Below are positions 22,601 through 32,228 of a DNA stretch of 64,000 nt, in pieces. A program made the translations under genes and the position numbers. Source of the stretch: Phaeosaccion multiseriatum (Eukaryota; Ochrophyta, other classes). Below the pieces are notes generated by a model. That model did no database searches and had not been told where the DNA came from. It saw only the letters and a list, made by a program, of their open reading frames with translations. The stretch spans positions 2,666,001-2,730,000 of the forward strand of contig OZ218955.1 in assembly GCA_965112735.1 (NCBI GenBank), written 5' to 3'. Numbering within the stretch: position 1 is the stretch's first letter; each line of letters starts with the position of its first letter.

Positions 22601-24364
22601 TCTTGATGATGCTCTTACAGCATGTATGCTCTGACGTATGTGCATGTTACGTATGTATGACGTATGCTTCTCATCTATGTGCTTGTTGCATCAGGACGGG
22701 CTACCCTTGGATTGACGCAGCCATGACTCAGCTCAGGCAGGAGGGATGGATGCACCACCTCGCCAGGCACAGCGTGGCCTGCTTCCTCACAAGGGGGGAC
22801 CTCTGGATCAGCTGGGAGAAGGGCGCACAGCACTTCGAGGTGTGTGTGTGTGTGTGTGTGTGTGCATCAATTGGGAGGAGGAGAAGAGGGATGGCAGTGG
22901 ATGGAGGAGAAGAGGGATGGTAGTGGATGGAGGAGAAGAGGGATGGCAGTGGATGGAGAAGAAGAGGGATGGCAGTGCATGGAGGAGAAGAGGGATGGCA
23001 GTGGATGGAGGAGAAGAGGGATGGCAGAGGGTTTCGGCGGATAAAATGAGGAGCATGGCAGCGGAGTAAGGAGAAGGAAGCGGGGGCCTCGTATGTCGAT
23101 ACGTGCCGCATGTGTCCGTCTCTGTCTCTGTCTGTGTCTGTGTCTGTGTCTGGCGAGAATTGCCCCCTCCCCTCCCCTCCCCATCCCTCCGTTCACTCAT
23201 ATGTTGGCGCCGCCCCGCTGCCTCCCCCCCCCCCCCACCCTCCTTCTCCTCCTCCTTCAGCGCTACCTGCTGGACGGAGACTGGGTGCTGAACTCCGCCA
23301 ACTGGATGTGGCTGTCAGCCTCAGCCTTCTTCCATAAGGTGGGCCCCTTGCTCTCTCTCACACTCTCACCCCCTCACTCCCACCCTCTCCCCCCTCACCC
23401 ACCCACCCACCCACCTACCCACCTACCCGCCTACCCATCGACCCACCCATCCACCCACCCACCCACGTGCGTGTGCATGATGCACGAGTGTGCCTGACTC
23501 TCTCTCTTCTCTCTCTCTGGCCCAATCCGCCCCTCTCCCCTTCTGATCACACAGTACTGGCATGTGTACTCACCCCTGACGTTTGGCAAGAAGTACGACA
23601 AGAGCGGTGCCTACATCCGGCGCTACCTCCCCGCCCTCAAGAACATGCCCGACAAGTACATTTACGAGCCGTGGAAGGCCCCCGAGGGCGTGCAGAAGAA
23701 GGTGAGGGTAGGGGGAGGGAGGGGAGGAGGGAGAGAGGAGGGAAGGGTGGGAGGGAGACTTAGGCAGAGGGAAGGGGGAGGGGTGGAGGGAAGGAGGAAG
23801 GGAGCGAGCGAGGTTGATCGTTCGTGTTTAGGGAGAGTGACTCTCTCGTGGACGGCAAGCGGTCTGGTCGCCCTGCTCGCAGCTTTGTCTCTGTCGGTCT
23901 CTCCCTCTCCCTCTCCGTCTCCCTCTCCCTCTTCCTCTCCCTCTTCCTCTCCCTCTTCCTCTCACTCTCCCTTTCCCTCTCACTCTCCCTCTCACTCTCC
24001 GTCTCCCTCTCCCTGTCCCTCTCCTTTCCTCCCTCTCCCTGTCCCTCTCCCTCTCCCTCTCTCCCTTCTCTCTATACACCCATCCTTTGTAATCAAACAA
24101 GTCCCCCCCCCCCCCCGCCCCGTGCCCTTCCTCCCCCCTCCCCCCCCCCAGGCGGGCTGCATCATCGGCCGGGACTACCCTCACCCCATTGTGGATCACA
24201 GCGAGGCCTCCAAGGACAATCAGGCCCACTTCAAGAGCCTAAACCAAACGGGGGAGGGGGGGGGGGAGAAGCCATCCAATGCGACCAGTGGGAAGAGAAG
24301 CAGCAGCAGCGGTGGCAGTAGCAGCAGCAACAGGGGGGGCGCTAAGCGAAGCAAAGAAGCGTAA
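19647..24364 (+). CDS. (6-4) photolyase / animal-type cryptochrome
   Basis: Flavoprotein that repairs UV (6-4) photoproducts with blue light, or a related light sensor. Eleven exons join in frame: 19647-19816, 19989-20082, 20330-20743, 21163-21349, 21623-21730, 21910-22028, 22239-22300, 22695-22839, 23261-23338, 23555-23701, 24152-24364, giving 578 residues. The N-terminal antenna domain begins [14 protein letters not shown]. The FAD domain has [75 protein letters not shown] and AYIRRYLP. Both histidines used by (6-4) photolyases (HLARH, near residues 405-409) are present, which favours a repair enzyme. A Ser/Lys-rich tail (KRSSSSGG to KRSKEA) may be a nuclear signal. The start could also be the in-frame ATG at 19668. 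The exon 4 acceptor, ACGA/AAG, is weak. Confidence 0.93.
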
Positions 24365-24870
24365 GCCGAGCGGCGGCAGGGAGGCAGGGAGGCAGGGAGT
24401 CAATGAGAGAAGCACACGCTCACTTGCCGTCAACCGTGTCTCCAACCATCGCTTGCCGTCGAGCTTCGCTCCGCCGTCTGTCCTGTTGTGCGCCCCCTCC
24501 ATTGCCCTCTGTGGCGCAACGTGTGAGCCCCTCTCTCTGGGTGTGTCTCGAGGCTTCCCTCGCTTACTCTTTTTCGACCTCTTCGAAGCGGCGTGGGTCT
24601 AACACTGCCAAAGAGGCGGGTCACCGCGGAGGCCTCCTCGAAATCGGAGGCCTTCCCAAACTTTGTAAGCACACCGCAGCCACACAAAACGCAGCCACCC
24701 ACACACACACCGCAGCCACACATCGCAGCACGCCTGCCTGCCAGTACCTCCTATCTCATCTTGATCAGCAAGATACGCTGTAGCACCTCTGTTGCAGTGA
24801 CTCAAGCGTCGGGATGGACTGCTGTCGTGCTTGAGCCGTCCTCCCGCCCCAAGCCATCTTTAGGCGCCAT
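24365..24870. promoter_or_regulatory. upstream region of the Tyr-rich mini-exon gene
   Basis: A 506-base spacer. It contains two near copies of CGGAGGCCT (24618-24650, the second as CGGAGGCCTTCC) and an ACACACCGCAGCCACACA repeat at 24668-24730. No gene or known promoter element is recognised. Confidence 0.35.
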
Positions 24871-27828
24871 GTCCATGGAGCATCTATTCGAATCTCCGCC
24901 TGCGACGATTCATCTGTCCATCCAGCAGCTTGAGCAGCGCATTGAGGAGAATCTACAGCATGTGGACTTGGCCGACCTCCTGCCACCCGTTCGACCTCCT
25001 CTTCGAGGCGGCATTCGACCGTGCCCCCCCCCCCCACGTACACCCAAGCAGCACCCCCGGCCTCTGCGGCCCCTTTCCACGGTGAGCAGGCTCAGCGCCC
25101 ATGCACGGGGGCGACGCTGAGCTGGAGCACTTTCGAGCAAGCCGCTGCGCAGAGCTGTAGGCACGAGGGGGTGAGTGTGCCTTCTGCGGCAGTGTGAAGC
25201 CATGGTTGCATGTCTTTGGCTCAATTCCTTGGGTCATCGCTCTGCCTCTTGCTCCTAGGCTTAGCGGGGAGCGTAGAGCTCGAACGGGCCGATCACATGA
25301 GGTCGACGGGCACGGCGGACTGCCCATGACTGCTAAGATTGCTTACCTTCATGGTGGGGGCGGGCGTAGGTGCCGCTGTCCAGACGGGCTTGGTCGTAGG
25401 AGCGGGGGTAGGTGCGTCCGTAGGAGCCCTCGTGGGCTGTGAGTGAAGGAGCGAGCACGGGAATGCATGTGGGGTAGCAGGAGAGCGAGGCTTAGTAGAG
25501 AGTGTAGGAAAGAGACGCCTCGTACACACCAGCTCGACGGGCACAGCACCCGGCCCCTGACTGCTGAGATGGCTTACCTTCATCGTCGGGGCGGGGGTAG
25601 GTGCATCCGTAGGAGCCCTCGTGGGCTGTGGGTGGGGAAGCGAGCAAGGGAAAGAAGGACGGACACGAGAGGGAGCAAGGGGTAAGAGACGCGTGACAGC
25701 CCACGAGGGCTCCTACGGATGCACCTACCCCCGCCCCGACGATGAAGGTAAGCAATCTCAGCAGTCATGGGCAGTCCGCCGTGCCCGTCGACCTCATGTG
25801 ATCGGCCCGTTTGAGCTCTACCCTCCCCGCTAGTCCTCTTACCCCTTGCTCCATTTCATTTCGATCCTTCCTTCCCTTGCTCGCTTCCCCACCCACAGCC
25901 CACGAGGGCTCCTACGGACGCACCTACCCCCGCTCCTACGACCAAGCCAGTCTGGACAGCCGCACCTACGCCCGCCCCCACCATGAAGGTAAGCAATCTC
26001 AGCAATCATGGGCAGTCTGCTTTGCCCGTTGAGCTCATGTGATCGTCCCGTTTGAGCTCTACGCTCCCCGCTGAGGCTCACGCGTCTCGTCCCCCTTGCT
26101 CCACTTCATGTCCGTCCTTCCTTCCCGTGCTCGCTTCCCCACCCACAGCCCACGAGGGCTCCTACGGATGCACCTACCCCCGCCCCGACGATGAAGGTGA
26201 GCCATCTCAGCAGTCAGGGGCCGTGTGCTGTGCCCGTCGAGCTGGTGTGTACGAGCCGTCTCTTTCCTACACTCTCTACTAAGCCTCGCTCTCCTGCTAC
26301 CCCACATGCATTCCCGTGCTCGCTCCTTCACTCACAGCCCACGAGAGCTCCTACAGACGCTCCTACCCCCGCTCCTACGACCAAGCCCGTCTGGACAGCC
26401 GCACCTACGCCCGCCCCCACCATGAAGGTAAGCAATCTTAGCAGTCATGGGCAGTCCGCCGTGCCCGTCGACCTCATGTGATCGGCCCGTTTGAGCTCTA
26501 CGCTTAGGCTTAGCGGGGAGCGTAGAGCTCAAACGGGCCGATCACATGAGGTCGACGGGCACGGCGGACTGCCCATGACTGCTAAGATTGCGTACCTTCA
26601 TGGTGGGGGCGGGCGTAGGTGCTGCTGTCCAGACGGGCTTAGTCGTAGGAGCGGGGGTAGGGGCGTCTGTAGGAGCCCTCGTGGGCTGTGAGTGAAGGAG
26701 CGAGCACGGGAATGCATGTGGGGTAGCAGGAGAGCGAGGCTTAGTAGAGAGTGTAGGAAAGAGACGGCTCGTACACACCAGCTCGACGGGCACAGCACAC
26801 GGCCCCTGACTGCTGAGATGGCTCACCTTCATCGTCGGGGCGGGGGTAGGTGCATCCGTAGGAGCCCTCGTGGGCTGTGGGTGGGGAAGCGAGCAAGGGA
26901 AGGAAGGACCGAAATGAAGTGGAGCAAGGGGTAAGGGAAACGCGAGGCTTAGCGGGAAGCGTAGAGCTCAAACGGGCCGATCACACGAGGTCGACGGGCA
27001 CGGCGGACTGCCCATGACTGCTAAGATTGCGTACCTTCATGGTGGGGGCGGGCGTAGGTGCGGCTGTCCAGACGGGCTTGGTCGTAGGAGCGGGGGTAGG
27101 AGCGTCTGTAGGAGCTCTCGTGGGCTGTGAGTGAAGGAGCGAGCACGGGAATGCATGTGGGGTAGCAGGAGAGCGACGCTTAGTAGAGTGTGTAGGAAAG
27201 AGACGGCTCGTACACACCAGCTCGACGGGTACAGCACACGGCCCCTGACTGCTGAGATGGCTTACCTTCATCGTCGGGGCGGGGGTAGGTGCATCCGTAG
27301 GAGCCCTCGTTGGCTGTGGGTGGGGAAGCGAGCAAGGGAAGGAAGGACGGACACGAAAGGGAGCAAGGGGTAAGAGACGCGTGAGCCTCAGCGGGGAGCG
27401 TAGAGCTCAAACGGGACGATCACATGAGGTCGACGGGCAAAGCAGACTTCCCATGACTGCTGAGATTGCTCACCTTCATCGTCGGGGCGGGGGTAGGTGC
27501 ATCCGTAGGAGCCCTCGTCGGCTGTGGGTGGGGAAGGAAGGACGGACATGAAGTGGAGCAAGGGGTAAGAGACGCGTGCCACAGCTGCCGCCACCCCCCT
27601 TCTTTCTTCTTTACCACCTCTACCTTCCATTTTTCCCTTCTCCTCCATTCACTGCCATCCTCTCCTATGTCGTCCGACTCACTCGTCCGCGGTCCTCCTT
27701 CAGGCGGTGCCTTCGAGCCCGTGCCCTTGACATACACAGAGGAGCAGCCCCAACAGGAGCAGCCACCACAGCAGCAGGCTGGCAGGCCCATTGGGGGAGG
27801 CGCCACCGACACAGCTGCGGCGCAATAG
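24871..27828 (+). CDS. small Tyr-rich protein built from phase-matched mini-exons
   Basis: Function unknown. Proposed exons are 24871-25081, 25700-25747, 25899-25988, 26149-26196, 26338-26427 and 27704-27828, giving 203 residues. Exon 1 (MSMEHLFESPPATIHLSIQQ) holds a short amphipathic helix and a Pro/Arg-rich stretch. It ends in phase 1. Every mini-exon starts with two bases and ends with one, so all junctions stay in frame and create Ala codons. Mini-exons encode AHEGSYGCTYPRPDDE (short) and AHEGSYGRTYPRSYDQ followed by ASLDSRTYARPHHE (long). The last exon gives GGAFEPVPLTYTEEQPQQEQ and ends at TAG. The repeats are rich in Tyr, Arg, His and acidic residues, as in wall or adhesive proteins, but that is a guess. 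The same exons read in another frame give APTPAPT repeats, but only the Tyr frame agrees with the flanking exons. Seven more mini-exons lie inverted in its introns. Confidence 0.6.
25260..27560. repeat. array of eleven exon-intron units in mixed orientation
   Basis: Two unit types alternate: a 90-base exon (L) and a 48-base exon (S), each with its own intron type; an L+S pair is about 439 bp. Plus-strand units: S 25700-25747, L 25899-25988, S 26149-26196, L 26338-26427. Minus-strand units: L 25347-25436, S 25578-25625, L 26596-26685, S 26827-26874, L 27035-27124, S 27266-27313, S 27474-27521. All keep AG/GT borders in their own orientation. Around 26505-26518 a 14-base spacer separates inverted arms of about 800 bp, so the block 25697-26505 looks like an inverted segment of one original array. 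A second orientation switch is at about 25696. Confidence 0.9.
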
Positions 27829-28400
27829 GTATGACTCAAGCGGTGAATTGCCTAGCTAGCTGAACCCGTTGCAGATGAAGCAAGGGTAGTAGTACCTTCT
27901 TTTTCCCCTCCGTCGCTGACGACCCTCGTTCCCTCAGCTCCCTCAACTCACTCGTCTCTCTCGACTCACTCGACTCACTCGCCCCCTGGGTATCCTCGTG
28001 CCGATCCTCATGCAGGGGAGGGGAGAAGGCGCCATTCGGGGCGACGCTAGCACAGGCTTCATCGTCTAGCGTGCACACCGTATACATTTTGCTCGGTATA
28101 GAACTGGCCTTGACACTCGGATCACCCCCAGCTCCACGTACAGAAACGGAAAAGGGAGAGTTGAAGCAGAGGCGAGAAATCACAGATGGTAGCTACGGGG
28201 TTTTCTCTGCCCTGCTCGCTTCCCTCGTGACTGCGAGTCCTCCGAGTCATGTGTACCACACCCAACTCCGATTCGAAGATGACTGCACGCAAGGTATCAA
28301 TGACTATTAGATATTGCGCTTCGCCGATTGCGCCCCGTAATGGCTCGATGAGTGACACCTTTCTTCTCCTCGCCTGCTTGCTTCCCTCGTGGCTGTACAG
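27829..28400. other. spacer, may hide the first exon of the prominin-like gene
   Basis: This 572-base stretch has several short open frames but no recognised protein. One frame at 28348 reads MSDTFLLLACLLPSWLYS, which resembles a signal peptide, but its phase does not join simply to the next exon. The region contains CTCGACTCACTCGACTCACTCG repeats near 27960. Confidence 0.3.
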
Positions 28401-31400
28401 CCTCCATTCGCTCTGTGGGTACTTTACCTGATTGGCGTCCCGAGGACAAATGCGTGCTTTCCGGTCATGGACATTACCGAGTACGAGGTCTCCGACTTCA
28501 AGCCGTACGCTATGCACGTACTGAAGGCGACGGCATTTGTAGGTCTTGCACTCGCGCTCGCTATTGGGGTGGTCATGTGCATTGGGCTATTCCTCTTCCA
28601 CCGCCGCGACCACCGAAGGAAGCGCCGCCAGGCGGAGTATGTGGAAGAGGAGGAGGAGGAGGAGGGGGGGGAGGGTGAAGAGGAGGAGGGAAAGGAAGAG
28701 AAGAAGGAAGAGAAGTACAAGGACGGAAATGCGCTAGCCGCAGCGGAGCAGATGAGAACATCGCGCTCACGAGCGCTCTCTAAGAGTGCTCTCCTGAGTC
28801 CGAACAAGGAGCAGGAGGTTGGGTCGGCGCGCCGGGTGGCGGTTCGAGAGAGACGCATCTTCCTGTGCACATCCGTGCTGCTCTTTGTGGGATATCTCGC
28901 TGCCGCTTCGGTGGCATACTATAACGTCCACGCTTCGCACGCAGCCATCGTAAGGAATGACGTGAGGCTGTACTCGTCGCTACTATTGGCTGGAGTTCGC
29001 TCAGAGGATGGTCGAGGGTGTGATGAGGGGCGCACACATCTCTCCCGCTCTCACAACCGTCACCCCCCTTGTGTGCCCTCTCTGCCCACTGTGCCGCCTC
29101 AACCGTGCCCAATGCGCTCCCCAGACCAAGGCTTACCGAGGTACGGACGAACTATTGCAGAACGTCAACTCTATGCTGTGCAGCAATGACCGCGGCAACA
29201 GCAGCAACAACAAGCAAGAGGGGCACCATGAGCGGACATGCGATGGAGCAAGTGTTGGGGAGTGGGTGTATTCTCTAAGCGACATTGCCGGCTCTGCAAT
29301 TGGCGAGATAGTGATCTTCTTGGATGACACGGACGCCAGCCTTGATTGGGCGGCAGGCAACCTGAGCCACACCGCTGACACCCTGAAGCAGGCCAAGACA
29401 ACGTCTCGCAGTCTGAGCAGCAGTGCGACCCGCATCTCCTCCATCGCCGAAGAGGCGTCTCTGCCCAACGTGACTGCCTCATCAGGAGCAGCAGCAGGAG
29501 GCGTGGGCATTGCCACCGGCCTCAACGTCACTGCCGAATCCTTTGCCGAGGCTGAACGCTCCATCACGAAGGTATCGCGCCGTGTGGGCGATGCGAGTCT
29601 AGGCGTCGAGCTCGGGCTGCTGGCAGTTAGGCTTGTGCTTGACATGGACGAGATTGAAGCCCAGCTGGAGCGCATCACGGCCTTTCTGGACGGCGTTGTG
29701 GAGGACGATCTGGGGCCCTTCACCGACAAAGTCACGCACTTCCGCGAGACGGAGCTGCGCGATGGATACGAGACTGGCCAAGACTACTGGTCCCTCGTGG
29801 CGGCCGTCACCGGGGTGGTAGTCTTTCTGCCGTCCCTCGTACTCTTTCTGAGTGGGGTGGTGTTTCTCTGCCGCGGAAGGGCCAGCAGCAGCGAGGAGCG
29901 GCGTCTCGGGAAGCCGCAGAGGGAACCACAGGCCGGCATCGACATCAGACAAGAGGAAGAACAACAGCAAGGTGGAGAAGAAGAAGAACAACAACAACAA
30001 CTACAAGAAGAACGAAAAGAAAAAGAAGGGCGACCGTCGCTGTCCCACAGGGGGTGCTGGCGCTGCCCCTGCCAGGCCGGCGGTATGGCCTACCTCTTCG
30101 CGTTCCAGGGGCTCAACGCGCTCCTGGGGGGCCTATTTCTGGGGGCCTACAAGGTCATTGGCGACGTATGTGCGGTCAACCAACAAGTCGTGCTGGCCAC
30201 CTTCCAAGGGCAGGTGCGTGGGTGAGTGTGAGCGACTGGGTTTTATTGGAGAACCTTTTTCTCGCGCTAGCATGATTTGAACTGATCAAGATGCCTTCGC
30301 CCCTCCTGCCGATCCATCAAACTCGCTCCACACCCCCTGCCATCCTTGCCCCCACCCCCAGACCTACACGCTGAACGGCGTCGTCTCCAACGACCTCGGA
30401 GAGTCAATCATCGCCATCTTGGAGTGCCCGGTCGGCACAAGCCCCAACTCCACCAACAACTTTGGTGCGTTACTCACGTGTACAGCTTGCTCCCTTGCCT
30501 CTCTCACTGACGCACTCACGCACTCACGCACTCACGCACGCCACCCTCCCTCATTCCTCTGGTGCATGCCCCTCCTGTACTCCTCCGCCTTCTCCTACTC
30601 ACCCCCTCGTGGGCCGACCACGCACTCACGCGGACCCCCCCACCCCTGCCACGCGACGATGCAAGCAGTGGGCATCCTGGGGCTGGAGCAGGCCCTCAAT
30701 CTGACGTCCTTTATCCTCCCCATCGACGACATCTTACGAGGTGTCGGTGGAGCCCTCGCTGACAACCTGGAAAATGTGACAGACGCGATGAACACACTCA
30801 CCGGACTCGACCACTTCCTGGCACTAGACACCGAGGGATTCAGCCTCAACACCTCGCTGTCGGCGGTTTCGGCCTACCAAAACCAGACTCGGCCCTCGGA
30901 ACCGGCTCTCAACGCGTCACAGGTCGAGGCGTTGGATGCCATCCGGGATGAGCTCGTGCTCTTCCATGGCAACTTGAGTCGGTTTGAGGAGGAGCAGGAA
31001 GAGGTGGCACAGCAGCGACACAACTCGCGTGCCTCATTGGCCTTCCTCGCGGCCTCGACGGAGAGCACTGTGACCGATCTGAGCGCTTCGCTGTGGAGGG
31101 TGAACGACCGTGCCCTCGACGCCCCGGCCTACACCATGTGCGGCTTTGTGGGGACCTTCTACGCAGACCTCACGCGCGACGTATGCTTCCAAATGCATGA
31201 CGAAGTGAGAGATGTGGGGGTGGCGGGGTGGACGCTGCTGGCGCTCATGCTGATGAACTTTATCTTGTTTGGGGTGTACACGGAGGAGGAGTGGCGCTTC
31301 AAGGGGGAGGAGAGCGACGCGGTGGAGGAGGAAGGCCGTCAAGGCTGGGCGGGAGGGGAGGAAGGCGAGCATCGAAGTGAGGCAGCAGGAGGGGTAGAGA

Positions 31401-31477
31401 TGACAACGATGGAGGAATGCAAAGAGAGCAAAGAGGGTGGCATGCGGGTTCCACAGCAGAGCGAAATGATGTGGTAA
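28401..31477 (+). CDS. prominin-like five-pass membrane glycoprotein, 5' end unresolved
   Basis: Prominins organise membrane protrusions and bind cholesterol. Exons: 28401-28949 (after the acceptor TGTACAG; first in-frame ATG 28467), 29125-30213, 30362-30464, 30669-31477, all in frame. Five hydrophobic segments appear in prominin order: TM1 AFVGLALALAIGVVMCIG; a Glu-rich cytosolic loop; TM2 LCTSVLLFVGYLAAAS; a first outer loop of about 260 residues with several N-glycosylation sites and the helical stretch LEFRITAFLDG-like VRLVLDMDEIEAQLERIT; TM3 SLVAAVTGVVVFLPSLVLFL; a charged loop; TM4 AFQGLNALLGGLFLGAYKVI ending in GDVC; a second outer loop with N-linked sites; TM5 WTLLALMLMNFILFGVY; an acidic tail. 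The assignment rests on topology and loop size rather than on long identity. Other five-pass families, such as Tweety-like proteins, are possible. Confidence 0.6.
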
Positions 31478-31636
31478 GAGTGCACAAGCGATCGGCCATT
31501 CCTTTTTTACGATGACTTTTAATTTTAATTTTATATTTCGTACTTCAAGTACTTCGTAGTAGTATATATATAAAGAAAAGAGAAAAGAAGTAATAATGAT
31601 CATGATGATAAATGATGAGAATGATGATTCTGTTGC
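31478..31636. other. AT-rich spacer between converging 3' ends
   Basis: A short AT-rich stretch (TTTTAATTTTAATTTTATAT, then TATATATA and AATAATGATCATGATGATAA) lies between the stop codons of the prominin-like and NOX-like genes. It probably carries the 3' end signals of both. Confidence 0.5.
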
Positions 31637-32180
31637 TCATAGGTACGGTGTGTCACTATAGAAGTCGCGCTTGGCCTTCCTGCACTTGGTCTTGAAAAGG
31701 TCATACAGCGCGATGCTGCCACAGAAGTCTGCTGCCCCGTGGTACGTAGGCAGGGCAGAGAGAAGGGAGAGGAGCGGCGGCCCGGATTCGCGAGAGGAGA
31801 GGGCGGGGGGGAGGGGGAAGGAAAGGGAATGAGGGAGCCCTCCGGGAGGGAGGGAGGGACGGAAGAAAGGGGGCGTGTGTCTGACAGCCATACAAATGTC
31901 GAACAAGGCATTCCAACGGCCTGGTGCGCCAGAGCGACAGAACGACCACACTTCTGACGCGTGCGTGCGTGCGTTCGTGCCATATGGCTCGTGCCTTCCC
32001 TCCCCCGCACTCACATATCTCCGTCGAGGGGTCGCTCTCGATAAGCACGTCGTTGATCTCAAACCTGCCCACCTCCAGAGTGGTCTCATAGGCGGCTTTC
32101 TCCTGTGCGTGGTGCGTGTGTGCATGCGTGCGTGAGCAAGAGTGGCGCAAAAAATTTCGAAACCGACGATGTATGTACGC

Positions 32181-32228
<48 letters not shown>

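Noticed and set aside
25260-27560. APTPAPT reading of the mini-exons (a Pro/Thr linker protein)
   Set aside because: This frame is open in each exon, but it does not fit the phase of the first exon (24871-25081) or the last exon (27704-27828). The Tyr-rich frame fits both.
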